From Candidatus Krumholzibacteriia bacterium (GTDB lineage Bacteria; Krumholzibacteriota; Krumholzibacteriia; G020349025), in assembly GCA_035649275.1 (NCBI GenBank), contig DASRJW010000116.1:1-49239 (forward strand): DNA of 49,239 nucleotides. The letters are read 5' to 3'. The notes beneath the pieces were generated by a model that did not search any database, was not told the origin of the DNA, and was given only the letters and a program-made list of their open reading frames with translations. The position numbers and the translations under genes were made by a program. Each line of letters opens with the position of its first letter. Position 1 is the stretch's first letter. Shown here in pieces: positions 1 to 8,574 of this stretch.

Positions 1-2
1 CG

Positions 3-146
3 CTGATCGCGGGAGCCAGCCTCTGCGGCGTGGTTCTCTTCTTCGCCGCCGCACACTCGGGCTTGCTGCACGACGTGCTCGGGGTCGCGGGCGCGCTCTT
101 CGCCGCAATGGTCCGGATCGCGGTCCAGGTTCTCACCCTGTCGTGA
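3..146 (+). CDS. C-terminal end of a membrane protein (partial)
   Basis: An open frame enters from the left edge and stops with TGA at 144-146. The 47 visible residues are almost all hydrophobic (start LIAGASLCGVVLFFAAAHSG, end VRIAVQVLTLS), so this is the last transmembrane part of an inner-membrane protein. The next gene begins within about 20 bases, so it is probably the upstream member of the LiaI/LiaF-like operon. The family cannot be named from this tail. Confidence 0.5.
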   Translation: MIAGASLCGVVLFFAAAHSGLLHDVLGVAGALFAAMVRIAVQVLTLS

Positions 147-164
147 ATGAAGGAGGGTCACGCC

Positions 165-602
165 ATGAGTGACGAGAACAATCCCCATTTCGTCGGGGTG
201 AAGACGTCTAACCCACACGTGCAACTGACGGCGGGCGCCGTTCTGGGCGGGCAACCCCGTCACCGCGGCCGGCGTGGCCTGGCCACGGGTGTCGCCCTGA
301 TGTTGCTGGGTGTGCTCTTCTTGCTGGCGAACCTGCGGCTCGTCGACTTCCGCTTCACCTGGGATGCATGGCCGCTCTTCATCGTGATCTTCGGCGTGGT
401 TCGGATGATCGACAGCCCGAATCGCGGTAGCGGACTCTGGCTGATCGCCATCGGCCTCTGGCTCTTCGTCAACGAGTGGGAAATCTGGGGTCTCACGTAT
501 CATGATTCCTGGCCGCTCCTGGTCGTCCTGGTCGGCTTGTCGATGGTGTGGAAGGCGGTGCGCGGCAGCACCGCTCCGCCCAGCGAGGGAGGCTCCCGAT
601 GA
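165..602 (+). CDS. LiaI/LiaF-type membrane protein (DUF5668-like)
   Basis: A 145-residue protein with four hydrophobic segments (about 39-57, 67-82, 91-104, 116-130). Two contain the repeated pattern aromatic-W-P-L (DAWPLFIV, DSWPLLVV) typical of the LiaI/LiaF transmembrane region. I chose ATG 165 over the in-frame ATG 147 because AAGGAGGG at 149-156 is well placed for 165 and would lie inside a gene starting at 147. The stop TGA overlaps the next start (ATGA at 599-602), so translation is probably coupled. In Firmicutes LiaF-type proteins restrain an envelope-stress two-component system; here a LytS/LytTR pair follows, so a sensing role in the envelope is inferred. No catalytic residues are visible. 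Confidence 0.7.
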   Translation: MSDENNPHFVGVKTSNPHVQLTAGAVLGGQPRHRGRRGLATGVALMLLGVLFLLANLRLVDFRFTWDAWPLFIVIFGVVRMIDSPNRGSGLWLIAIGLWLFVNEWEIWGLTYHDSWPLLVVLVGLSMVWKAVRGSTAPPSEGGSR

Positions 603-1294
603 ACTCCACTCGTAGTGGCTGGCTCACACCTCAATTCGTCCTGGGTCTCTTCATCATCGTCGTCGGCATCTTGTACATGCTCGACAACTTGGGACGGGTG
701 GACATTGATCGCTTCACGGACTTCTGGCCCTTGTTGCTGATCGGCGTCGGCTTGGTCAAGCTGGGTCAACATTCCACCACGCCCGGCCGCCTCGGCGCGG
801 CGCTCTGGATCCTGGTGGGGGCCTGGATCCTGGCGTGGAACCTGAACGCCATCCCCTTCGCCTTCTGGGACTTCTGGCCGCTCCTTCTCATCCTCGCCGG
901 CGCCTCGGTGCTCTGGCGCACTTGGAGGCGCCACGAGCGCCCAGCCCCTCCGGGCGATACGGTGTCGACGATCACGGCGTTCTGCATCTGGAGCGGCGCC
1001 GATCGCAAGAGCAACTCGCCGGACTTCCGCGGTGGTGAGCTGACCGCCATCATGGGTGGCGTCGATGCCGACTTGACCCAGGCCAAGATCAAGGACGGCG
1101 AGGCCGTGCTGGATGTCTTCGCCTTCTGGGGCGGCATCGACATCAAAGTGCCCGCCGACTGGACCGTGGTCTGCCAGGTGAACCCCTTCATGGGCGCTTA
1201 CGAGGACAACACGAAGCCCCCCACCGGAAACACGACGCAGCGCCTCGTGTTGCGCGGCCTCGTCGTCATGGGCGGCATCGAAGTGAATAACTGA
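599..1294 (+). CDS. LiaF-like membrane protein with cytoplasmic C-terminal domain
   Basis: 231 residues. The first ~105 form a four-segment membrane region like the preceding protein (GLFIIVVGILYML, DFWPLLLIGVGL, ALWILVGAWILA, DFWPLLLILAG). The last ~120 form a soluble domain with repeated GG-hydrophobic strands (IMGGVDADL, FWGGIDIKV, VVMGGIEV), the pattern of the LiaF C-terminal domain. GAGGGAGG lies just before ATG 599, and the start overlaps the upstream stop. LiaF proteins act as inhibitors or mediators for a sensor kinase; the adjacent kinase at 1304 makes that role likely here. Confident on family, inferred on partner. Confidence 0.75.
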   Translation: MNSTRSGWLTPQFVLGLFIIVVGILYMLDNLGRVDIDRFTDFWPLLLIGVGLVKLGQHSTTPGRLGAALWILVGAWILAWNLNAIPFAFWDFWPLLLILAGASVLWRTWRRHERPAPPGDTVSTITAFCIWSGADRKSNSPDFRGGELTAIMGGVDADLTQAKIKDGEAVLDVFAFWGGIDIKVPADWTVVCQVNPFMGAYEDNTKPPTGNTTQRLVLRGLVVMGGIEVNN

Positions 1295-1303
1295 GGCTCG
1301 CCA

Positions 1304-2386
1304 GTGAGCCCGATCCTCGCCAACCCACGTTTTCTCGCCCTCTACCTGGGGGGCTGGCTGCCGCTCGGTGGCCTCCTCGCCGCAGCCTTCGTGCAGCAGG
1401 CCGGCATCTCTTGGGGCGAGGCGCTGCTCGTCGCGTTGCCGCTCGCCCTCATTCATGCCTCCTTGTCCCTCGCCACCTGGTATCTGTGCCGGGCGCTGCC
1501 ACTGCGGCGAGAACACGCCGTACGCCTCGCTGTGGCGCACGTCGGCGCTGCCGCCGCCTCGAGCGCGCTCTGGCTACTTCTCGGACGCATCTGGGCTTCC
1601 GTCCTCGCTCCCGCATTCGCCGATTCGGTGAGCCGGATCGAGATGCGCAACCCGCTGCTCTTTTTCGCCGGCGTGCTCGTTTTCCTCTTCGCCGCCGCGG
1701 TGCACTACATTCTTCTGGCCTTCGAAGCCTCCCGCCGCGCCGAACGCACCGGCCTCGAGCTGCAAGTACTGGCCCGGGATGCGGAGCTGCGCGCGCTGCG
1801 CGCGCAGCTCGATCCGCACTTCCTCTTCAACAGCCTGAATTCGATCAACGCCCTCGTCTCGGTGGATCCGAAGAAAGCGCGGCAAATGTGCGTGCTGCTC
1901 TCGGACCTCCTGCGCACGAGCCTGCAGGTGGGAGCCCAGGCGACGATCCCGCTCGAGCAGGAGCTGGCGTTGGTGCGGGAATACCTAGGAGTAGAAGCGT
2001 TGCGCTTCGGCGAGCGCTTGCGCCCGGAGTTCCGCATCGAGCCCGGTCTCGAGGCCCTGGCCGTACCCAGCCTACTCCTGCAGCCGCTGGTGGAGAACAG
2101 CATCACCCATGGCATCGCGAATCTCGTGAACGGTGGCTTCGTGCGCCTCGAGGTGCGCCGAAACGGCGCCGCACTGATCCTGGCAGTGGAGAACTCCATC
2201 GACCCCGAGACTCCGCGCCGTGCCGGCTCGGGCACGGGAATCGAGAACGTGCGCAAGCGCCTGCGTCTTTCCTACGGCGGACGTGCCACGCTCAGCACCA
2301 GCGAGAACGCCGAGTGCTTCCGTACCGAGATCACGCTACCCTTGGAACTGGATCCCGCGACCCTCACACCCGGGGTGGAGTTGTGA
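1304..2386 (+). CDS. LytS/YehU-type sensor histidine kinase
   Basis: 360 residues from a GTG start 9 bases after the LiaF-like gene. Four hydrophobic helices (about 11-30, 40-62, 72-95, 117-140) are followed by a short linker and a His_kinase domain (PF06580 type). The phospho-accepting His172 lies in LDPHFLFNSLNSINALV, the hallmark of this class, and the ATP-binding N-box reads LLLQPLVENSITHGI (about 265-280). There is no extracytoplasmic sensor domain, so the signal is probably sensed in the membrane or through the LiaF-like neighbours. Its GTGA overlap with the response regulator at 2383 shows the pair is co-translated. Cognate partner is therefore the LytTR regulator. Confidence 0.9.
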   Translation: MSPILANPRFLALYLGGWLPLGGLLAAAFVQQAGISWGEALLVALPLALIHASLSLATWYLCRALPLRREHAVRLAVAHVGAAAASSALWLLLGRIWASVLAPAFADSVSRIEMRNPLLFFAGVLVFLFAAAVHYILLAFEASRRAERTGLELQVLARDAELRALRAQLDPHFLFNSLNSINALVSVDPKKARQMCVLLSDLLRTSLQVGAQATIPLEQELALVREYLGVEALRFGERLRPEFRIEPGLEALAVPSLLLQPLVENSITHGIANLVNGGFVRLEVRRNGAALILAVENSIDPETPRRAGSGTGIENVRKRLRLSYGGRATLSTSENAECFRTEITLPLELDPATLTPGVEL

Positions 2387-3132
2387 GCGAGACACGCACC
2401 CGCCTGCGCGCCCTCCTGGTGGACGACGAGGAGCTGGCGCGGACCGTGCTGCGCGAGCTGCTCGCCACGCACGCGGACATCGAAGTCGCCGGCGAGTGTG
2501 CCAACGGCTTCGAGGCGGTGAAGGCGGTGAGCGAGCTGCAGCCGGACCTCGTCTTCCTGGACATCCAGATGCCGAAGCTGAACGGCTTCGAGGTGCTCGA
2601 GCTCCTGGACCGTGACGTAGCCGTCGTCTTCGTCACCGCTTACGATCAGTACGCCTTGCGCGCTTTCGAGGTCCACGCCGTCGACTACCTCTTGAAGCCG
2701 TTCGGCGAGGAGCGCTTGGCGGCGGCGCTCATAGAGGCACGCCGGCGCCTCCAGGCGCAGGAACGTTTGCCGGTCGCCGCCCTCGCGGCTGCGGCGCGCC
2801 CCCAAGGACCCCTGGAGCGCATCCTCATCCGCGACGGCGCGCGGGTGCATATCCTCAGCGTCGAGCACATCGATTACGTCGAAGCTCAGGACGACTATGT
2901 CCTCTTCCACAGCGGCGGCAAGAAGTACATGAAACACGAAACGCTGGCGAATCTGGAGACGCAGCTCGATGCAAAGCGCTTCGTCCGCATCCACCGCTCC
3001 TACCTGCTCCACATCGAGCGCTTGTCCCGCGTCGAGCCCTACGCCAAGGACAGCCGCGTCGCCATCCTGCAAGACGGCACGAAACTCCCCGTGAGTCGCG
3101 CGGGCTACACACGCCTCTCGACCTTGCTTTGA
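2383..3132 (+). CDS. LytTR-family response regulator
   Basis: 249 residues starting at GTG 2383, inside the kinase stop (GTGA). Residues 8-125 form a receiver domain with acidic pair DDEE at 14-17, phospho-acceptor Asp60 (VFLDIQMP), conserved TAYD and Lys105 (LLKPF). After a linker, residues about 145-249 form a LytTR DNA-binding domain (DYVEAQDDYVLFHSGGK, FVRIHRSYLLHIERL). It is the transcriptional output of the LytS-type kinase. Likely targets include its own operon, but I found no pair of direct repeats that could be named as its site. It ends 18 bases before the convergent ygfZ stop. Confidence 0.93.
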   Translation: MSETRTRLRALLVDDEELARTVLRELLATHADIEVAGECANGFEAVKAVSELQPDLVFLDIQMPKLNGFEVLELLDRDVAVVFVTAYDQYALRAFEVHAVDYLLKPFGEERLAAALIEARRRLQAQERLPVAALAAAARPQGPLERILIRDGARVHILSVEHIDYVEAQDDYVLFHSGGKKYMKHETLANLETQLDAKRFVRIHRSYLLHIERLSRVEPYAKDSRVAILQDGTKLPVSRAGYTRLSTLL

Positions 3133-3150
3133 GCTGGGCACACTTGGCAT

Positions 3151-4203
3151 TCAAAGGAACGGCAGCGTCACGATGCGTCCGGGAAGGGACGCGGCCCCGA
3201 CCTGGATGCGGACCGCGGTGTCGGGCTGGGCGAAGTCGCGACGGACGTAGGCGAGGGCAACCGGAACTCCGAGACCGAGGGAGCGCACCGCGCTCGTCAC
3301 CATACCCACCTCCTTGCCGTCGACCACGACAACTGACCCCGGCCGTGGCAACGCTTCGCCGGCGTTCGCTGCATCCAGGAGCTGTGCGTCACCGAACGAT
3401 CGCGCCGAGTCGGCATCGAGGCAGACGCCGCACAGGTGGCGGTTCACGTGCCCGAGGTGATGCAGCCGTGCGATCGTCTCCTGGCCAAAGAAGCAGCCCT
3501 TGGTGTAGCTGATCCAGCCGGCCTCGAGCCCCGCTTCCTGGGGGAAACGCTCCGTGGTGATCTCGACCCCCTGCCGGGGGATGCCCGCCTCGATGCGGCG
3601 GACCTCGAGCGCTTCCGGGCCCACGGGCACGGCCCCCGCTTCGAGCAACGCGGCGCGCAAGCTGCCCGCGGCGGCCTCCGGCACCCAGACATCGTAGCCA
3701 CCCTCGCCGGTGTGATCGCTGCGCACGAGATGCACTTCGATGCCGGCGAGCACGGTTCCGGCGTGGCGATGCAACTCGCCGAGCCCGCCAGCGCTCACGC
3801 CCAACTTCTCGAGCACCGCCACCGCCTCGGGCCCTTGCAAGGAGAAGAGCGCCCAGGCTGCGCTCGTGTCCTCCACCGTGACCGCAGCGCGGAGGATGCG
3901 CATGCGCAGCGTCCGGAGCAGCGCCGCCAGAGGCTCTGCGTCCAGATCGCACCAGAGCTCGTCCTCGAAGCAGAGGATCCGGAGCGCCGCCTCCATCTTC
4001 CCCTGCAGCGTCACCTTGAGAGCGTTGCAGCCTTGGCCCGGCCGCAGTACTAGGATGTCGTTCGTCAAGAGATCGTTGAGGAAGCGACCGCGGTCGGCGC
4101 CGCCCAGGCGCAGCTTGCCGCGCGCCGTGAGATCGAGGAGGCCGGCGTGCCGGCGCAGCGCTTCGTACTGGGCCTGGAGGCCCGGGTGCGCCGCCGCCGT
4201 CAT
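3151..4203 (-). CDS. ygfZ: YgfZ/GcvT-like folate-binding protein
   Basis: 350 residues. It has the aminomethyltransferase fold of GcvT and YgfZ and carries the YgfZ signature KGCFFGQE (Lys235, Cys237), so it is YgfZ-type and not the glycine-cleavage T-protein. YgfZ uses tetrahydrofolate and supports repair or assembly of some Fe-S enzymes in the cytosol. Start ATG 4203 was chosen because it gives the normal N-terminus (MTAAAHPGL, then the usual 'LDLTARGKLRLGG') and overlaps the stop of the upstream response regulator (ATGA at 4203-4200). Co-translation with a two-component pair is unusual for this housekeeping gene. A longer in-frame extension upstream is a read into the regulator gene. Confidence 0.9.
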   Translation of the reverse strand: MTAAAHPGLQAQYEALRRHAGLLDLTARGKLRLGGADRGRFLNDLLTNDILVLRPGQGCNALKVTLQGKMEAALRILCFEDELWCDLDAEPLAALLRTLRMRILRAAVTVEDTSAAWALFSLQGPEAVAVLEKLGVSAGGLGELHRHAGTVLAGIEVHLVRSDHTGEGGYDVWVPEAAAGSLRAALLEAGAVPVGPEALEVRRIEAGIPRQGVEITTERFPQEAGLEAGWISYTKGCFFGQETIARLHHLGHVNRHLCGVCLDADSARSFGDAQLLDAANAGEALPRPGSVVVVDGKEVGMVTSAVRSLGLGVPVALAYVRRDFAQPDTAVRIQVGAASLPGRIVTLPFL

Positions 4204-4940
4204 GCTTCCTCCCGTGGGCTTTCCAAGGAGGGCCTGGGACGCGAGCGATCCTTGCCCTTGCCCAAAAACCGATACCCGAGCTTGGGAACGGTCTCGATGC
4301 AATCCGCGCCGAGCTTGGTGCGGAGCTTGGCGACATGGTTGTCCACGGTGCGCGTTTCGGGCAGATTGCCGTCCTCGTATCCCCAGACTTCCTGCAGCAT
4401 CTGCTCCCGCGTCACCAGCTCCCCCTGATAGCGCACCAGTAGATGCAGGATCTCGAACTCCTTGAGAGCCAGCGCCACCGGCTCGCCGTGGCGCCGCAGG
4501 CGCCGTTCCACGAAGTCCACTTCGACGTCGCCAAAGTGGAACATCGACTCCGGCTCCGGCCGCGCCCGGGCGCGCTGCAGCACCGCCCGCACCCGGGCGA
4601 GGAGCTCTTGGATGCTGAACGGCTTGGTGACGTAGTCGTCGGCACCCAGGGCGAAGCCGCTCAGCTTGTCGGCCTCCAGGCTCTTGGAGGTGAGCAAGAT
4701 GACCGGCGTCCGGACCTTGCGGCGGCGCAGCTCGCGCAGCAGGTCGAAACCGCTGAGCTCCGGCAGCATGACGTCGAGGAGGATCAGGTCGGCGGTGCCG
4801 GTGAGCGCTTTCTCGAGGCCGTCGCGGCCGTTCCTAGCCGTCAGCGTCCGGTAGCTCTCGTACTCCAAATTGTGCTGCAGGCCGAGGAGCATGTCCTCCT
4901 CGTCCTCCACGATCAGGATGAGCGGTTTCGTCGCGCTCAT
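4200..4940 (-). CDS. OmpR/PhoB-family response regulator
   Basis: 246 residues. The receiver (1-120) has acidic residues EDEED at 12-16, phospho-acceptor Asp56 (ILLDVMLP), LTS at 83-85 and Lys106 (VTKPF). A winged-helix Trans_reg_C domain follows (about 134-230) with LALKEFEILHLLV, the recognition region ETRTVDNHVAKLRTKLG and wing YRFLG. A basic, charged tail of ~15 residues follows. It overlaps the stop of the upstream kinase (start 4940, kinase stop 4937) and the downstream YgfZ start, so three genes are translated as one block. It is the cognate regulator of the kinase at 4937-6667; targets unknown. Confidence 0.93.
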   Translation of the reverse strand: MSATKPLILIVEDEEDMLLGLQHNLEYESYRTLTARNGRDGLEKALTGTADLILLDVMLPELSGFDLLRELRRRKVRTPVILLTSKSLEADKLSGFALGADDYVTKPFSIQELLARVRAVLQRARARPEPESMFHFGDVEVDFVERRLRRHGEPVALALKEFEILHLLVRYQGELVTREQMLQEVWGYEDGNLPETRTVDNHVAKLRTKLGADCIETVPKLGYRFLGKGKDRSRPRPSLESPREEA

Positions 4941-6667
4941 GTCTTGCTCTCCTGGTGATCCCGAGCCTCTTGTGCTGCTCGCTGCGAAGCACCGTTCACC
5001 GGGAGCCGCAGGGTGAAAGTGCTGCCCTCGCCTTGCCGGCTTTCCAGCCGCACCGTGCCCCCATGAGCTTCGACGACGTGCTTCACCACCGCGAGACCGA
5101 GGCCCGAGCCCTTCACGTCGTGCTCGAGACCTTTCTCGATGCGGTAGAAAGCATCGAAGACGCGAGATTGCTCACGCGGCGCGATGCCGATGCCATGATC
5201 GCTCACCACGATCTGGACGGCGCCATCCTCGCCACCCGGCTCGCTCGCGGCGGTTCCACCGGGACGGGCCCGGTGGCTCTCCCCGCCGCTACCGTTCGCC
5301 CGCAGGACGTGCACATCGATTCCCTTGTTCATCGCCGAGTATTTCATGGCGTTGTCGAGCAGGTTGAGCACCGCCTGACTCAGGGCATCGCGATCCAGCC
5401 ACACCGGCGGCAGATCGGGCTGCACCTCCAGCTGCACTTCGAACCCCTTCGACCGCAACTGGTATGCGTACGCATCCAGCACGCCCCGCACGACCTCGCC
5501 CACCGACGCTGGCTCGAAATGGTAGCGCTTCTTCCCCTGCTCGATGCGGGCGAAATCCAGAATATTGTTGATCAGATGCGTGAGCCGCACCGTTTCCTTG
5601 TGGATGATGCCGAGGAATTTCTTCTCCTGCTGTTCGTCGTGGAAACGGCCTTCCTTCAGTGTCTCCGTGTACAGGCGGATCGCCGCCAGCGGCGTTTTCA
5701 GCTCGTGTGTGATGTTGGAGACGAAGTGCGACTTGAGATGGGCGAGCTCCATCTGCCGGAGCAAGAAGCGCATGGAAACCAGGATGCCGCCGATGGCGAT
5801 GACCCCCATGACGGCGAGCAGCAGCGTGTTCGACAGCCAGATGTCGCGCTGGTACTTGGGTCCCTTCGGGCTGGCGTAGTGCAGGCGCACCGTCCATCCC
5901 GGGAGCACGTCCCAGAGCTCGGCCTCGGCGAGCGACTCCCCGGGCTGGTCGCCGAGTTGCTTGTCACCGCTGGCGCTCGGGTAGACGAGCCTGCCGCTCT
6001 GATCGTAGACGGCGAAGGCGAGGTCTTGGCCGAAGCGCGGCGAGAAGCGTTCCGTCGCCGACTCGATGGCCTCCTCGAGCACATGGGCCAGGAAGCGCTC
6101 GCGGACATAGGGCAAGTGCAGGAAGAATCCGGCGACGCCGTACGCCTGCCCCTTGGCATCGAAGAGACCGAACGCCGTCAAGTGGAAGGGCTCGCCGCCC
6201 TCCTGGCCGCGGAAGAAATGCGCCTCCGTGGAGCCGAGCAGGTGTTCGAAGGTGTCCGAGTCGAGAACCTCGTCGAGAATGCGGGCGGCGCGGTCGCGCA
6301 GCGAATCCCCATCGCTTCGCTGCGAGAAGGCCACGCTGCGGTCAGGGCGCAGGAGAAAGGCGCGGTCGACGTAGGGATAGGTCGCCTCGACCCGTGCGAG
6401 CTCGGTGGCGGGATCGAAACGCTGCAGCAACGCGACCATGCGGAAGTGCATGTGGATTTCGCGCTCCTTGGCGCGAATCCGGTCCTGCACCTGGGAAACG
6501 GCGTGATCGGCGGTGAAGTGCGCCGTCTCTTCGAGGATGTGGTTCTGGAAGCCGAACATCTCCCGCTGCAGGCGGATGCTGAGGAAGGCGAGGAACGCGG
6601 TGGGGAGCAGGATCCCGAGCGCCGCCAGGACCAGAGTGCGTTTGCGTGTGAAGCGGAAGACAGCCAT
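4937..6667 (-). CDS. membrane sensor histidine kinase (periplasmic sensor domain)
   Basis: 576 residues from ATG 6667; a GTG nine bases upstream is an alternative. Transmembrane helix about 10-32, then a periplasmic region of ~240 residues without a recognisable domain name, then a second helix about 280-302. The HisKA region has the phospho-accepting His321 in SNITHELKTPLAAIRL. HATPase motifs follow: N-box ALSQAVLNLLDNAMKYS, G1 DHGIGIAP, G2 GSGLGLAVVKHVVEAHGG. A Gly/Ser/Arg-rich insert (GSGGESHRARPGGTAASEPG) breaks the ATPase domain between N- and G1-boxes. It pairs with the OmpR-type regulator it overlaps. No HAMP or PAS domain is evident between the second helix and the HisKA domain. Confidence 0.9.
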   Translation of the reverse strand: MAVFRFTRKRTLVLAALGILLPTAFLAFLSIRLQREMFGFQNHILEETAHFTADHAVSQVQDRIRAKEREIHMHFRMVALLQRFDPATELARVEATYPYVDRAFLLRPDRSVAFSQRSDGDSLRDRAARILDEVLDSDTFEHLLGSTEAHFFRGQEGGEPFHLTAFGLFDAKGQAYGVAGFFLHLPYVRERFLAHVLEEAIESATERFSPRFGQDLAFAVYDQSGRLVYPSASGDKQLGDQPGESLAEAELWDVLPGWTVRLHYASPKGPKYQRDIWLSNTLLLAVMGVIAIGGILVSMRFLLRQMELAHLKSHFVSNITHELKTPLAAIRLYTETLKEGRFHDEQQEKKFLGIIHKETVRLTHLINNILDFARIEQGKKRYHFEPASVGEVVRGVLDAYAYQLRSKGFEVQLEVQPDLPPVWLDRDALSQAVLNLLDNAMKYSAMNKGIDVHVLRANGSGGESHRARPGGTAASEPGGEDGAVQIVVSDHGIGIAPREQSRVFDAFYRIEKGLEHDVKGSGLGLAVVKHVVEAHGGTVRLESRQGEGSTFTLRLPVNGASQRAAQEARDHQESKT

Positions 6668-6754
6668 GCGCACCACCCGTGCCGTGATTGCGTACGAGTG
6701 TAGCCCGGGACGAGCAAAGCGAAAAGGCGAGGGGGCGTCGCGCTCGCGGACTCC

Positions 6755-7252
6755 CTATAGGGTCAGTTTGGCGGCGCTCACCATGCTTTGCAGCCGGTGC
6801 ACGACCTCGGGGTCCGTCGAGGTGTACAGCAGCAACACGCCGTCAGGGAGACGCAGGGCGTCGATCCGCAAGGAGGCGAAGGCGTCCAGATTGGCCTGGC
6901 ACGGAGCACAGAGCGGAACAGCTTCGCGCCGCTGCAGCATCTCGAGCAAATGCTGACGCTGCGTGCAAGCGTTCCAGAGCGTGGTCTGGACCTGGGGATC
7001 GAGAGAAGTGGCGCGCAGGAGCACGCCGTCGGGGATCTCCTCGGCTTCGAAGGTCACCGCGTCCACCGGCACACCCGCCATGGCAGTGTCCCACAACCGG
7101 CAGGCAGCGCAGGGCGTTTCGGGGCTGTCGGCGGCTCGGACCGGAGCCGCGAGGAGGAGAGCTTCTGCCGCAACGAGGAGAGTGGCTGCCGCGACGGCGA
7201 GGGCAGCCCAGAGTCGGGATCCCCGTGACAGCCCTGTCCGCCGGGACCGCAT
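6755..7252 (-). CDS. exported protein with two CxxC motifs, unknown function
   Basis: 165 residues from ATG 7252, chosen because GGGGAGGACACC directly precedes it and the product then starts with a signal peptide: MRSRRTGL, hydrophobic core ALAVAAATLLVAAEALLLAA, cleavage near VRAAD. The mature part contains CAAC and CAPC plus a lone Cys (NACTQRQ) and two related segments: (IPDGVLLRATSLDPQV) and (LPDGVLLLYTSTDPEV). So it may have arisen by duplication, each half carrying one CxxC and one 'PDGVLL' unit. I do not recognise the family. A periplasmic metal-binding or redox role is conceivable but only inferred. It is separate from, but in the same direction as, the kinase downstream and tyrA upstream. 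Confidence 0.6.
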   Translation of the reverse strand: MRSRRTGLSRGSRLWAALAVAAATLLVAAEALLLAAPVRAADSPETPCAACRLWDTAMAGVPVDAVTFEAEEIPDGVLLRATSLDPQVQTTLWNACTQRQHLLEMLQRREAVPLCAPCQANLDAFASLRIDALRLPDGVLLLYTSTDPEVVHRLQSMVSAAKLTL

Positions 7253-7453
7253 GGTGTCCTCCCCCTCTTTCCCCAACAAGCGGCCGGGCCCGATTCTTCC
7301 GGAGCCCCACACAAGTGGCTGCCAAGGCCGGCGGGGCGTCCTCCATGATACTCGCCGGACCGGTGCCGCGGAATCCTGCGGCATTCAGAGGCCTCAGGAG
7401 GAAGGCGGCCCTCTCCTGGCCTCCTACCTCTGTGAAGACGCCGGTGGGGGCTT

Positions 7454-8545
7454 CTAGGTTGCAGCCGGCCGCGAGGGTCGCTCCACCACCGTCCGCCGCT
7501 GCCCTTCCTCGAGCAGAGCACGGAAGCCGCCCGCGTCGCGAGCTGCCACCGCGCCGACGATGCGATCCAGCGCCGACCGCAGCCGTTCGAGCGCCTCCGC
7601 CGAGTGCGGATTCATCGTTTGGATCTCGTAGTAGACATCCGGGCTCTCGCGCACGACGGCGGCCGCGAGCGACTCGAGAGCTTGGAAGGTCGTGCTGCGC
7701 ACCGGATGCTCGGTTTCCGGCAAGGTGAGGGCGAAGGCGATGGCTGTGGCATGTGCGAGGCTCAAGAGATCTGCCATGACGCGGTCGTGGTCGGCGAGCG
7801 GCAGGTGCACGAGGTGGGCCGTGGTGGGCTGGAAGAGTCGCTCCACCGCCGCCGCCGCTTCACGATCGCCGGTGTCGCAGATCACCAGGTCGGCATCGCG
7901 CAGCAGGAAGATGCTGGGTCCGAACATCGGATGGATCGAGGCGACGCGGCCGCCGGCCCGCTGGAGAGCGCGGATCGGCTCGAGGAGCGGTGTCTTGATG
8001 CTGGCGATGTCGACCACCACTCCGGCGGGCGGCTTCCTGACCCAATCGGCGTACAGCGCCGCGGTGGCTGCCGGTGGCGTGGAACAAACGACGAGCTCCG
8101 CTGCGGGCAATGCCTGATGGGCCCAGTCGTTTTCTTCCGGCGCCGCCGCCGGATCGAGGGAACCGGTGGTGTAGCCCTGCGCCGAGAGGAAGCGGGCGAA
8201 CCAGCGGCCCATGCGGCCGGCACCGCCGACCACCACGGCGCTCTTGCCCGCGCCCACGGCGGCAAGGCGCAAACTGTCCGCATCCTGCGCGGTCACCGAG
8301 GCGCGGATGAGCCCCGCCAGGAGATCCTCCGCCACCGCCGGATCGAGCCCACGCTGGGCGGCAGCGGCACGGGCGCGCTCCAGCACCACTCTCTCTTGCG
8401 CGTAGTCCACCGTCGCACGCTTCTGCAGGCGCTTGAGCTCCCCCACCTGCCTGGCCAACCCCACGCGCTCCGCCACCAGCGCCACGAGATGCAGATCGAG
8501 CTCCCGAATGCGCTCTCGTAATGTGTCCAGGTCTTCTTCCGCCAC
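7454..8545 (-). CDS. tyrA: bifunctional chorismate mutase / prephenate dehydrogenase (T-protein)
   Basis: 363 residues. Residues 1-90 form an AroQ-type chorismate mutase (LDTLRERIRELDLHLVALVAER, then the Lys/Arg-rich helix RQVGELKRLQKRA). From about 102 the Rossmann fold of prephenate dehydrogenase begins (VVVGGAGRMGRWFARFL) and the catalytic His205 lies in ASIHPMFGP. DHDRVMADL (about 248) matches the conserved HD segment. It converts chorismate to prephenate and then to 4-hydroxyphenylpyruvate using NAD+, the tyrosine branch. This domain order is that of the enterobacterial T-protein. It lies 29 bases after the metal permease gene and may be read through from that operon, though the functions are unrelated. 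Confidence 0.9.
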   Translation of the reverse strand: MAEEDLDTLRERIRELDLHLVALVAERVGLARQVGELKRLQKRATVDYAQERVVLERARAAAAQRGLDPAVAEDLLAGLIRASVTAQDADSLRLAAVGAGKSAVVVGGAGRMGRWFARFLSAQGYTTGSLDPAAAPEENDWAHQALPAAELVVCSTPPAATAALYADWVRKPPAGVVVDIASIKTPLLEPIRALQRAGGRVASIHPMFGPSIFLLRDADLVICDTGDREAAAAVERLFQPTTAHLVHLPLADHDRVMADLLSLAHATAIAFALTLPETEHPVRSTTFQALESLAAAVVRESPDVYYEIQTMNPHSAEALERLRSALDRIVGAVAARDAGGFRALLEEGQRRTVVERPSRPAAT

Positions 8546-8574
8546 TTTCGGTGCCCCTCACAAGCGCTGCGCCC

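Noticed and set aside
500-1540. Long minus-strand frame opposite the LiaF-like gene
   Set aside because: GC-rich shadow of the real genes. The product is low-complexity (His, Asp, Gly, Glu rich), resembles no family and has no ribosome site.
6753-6762. Palindrome CCCTATAGGG at the end of the double-CxxC gene
   Set aside because: Ten bases, no loop for a terminator and no partner site, so probably chance.
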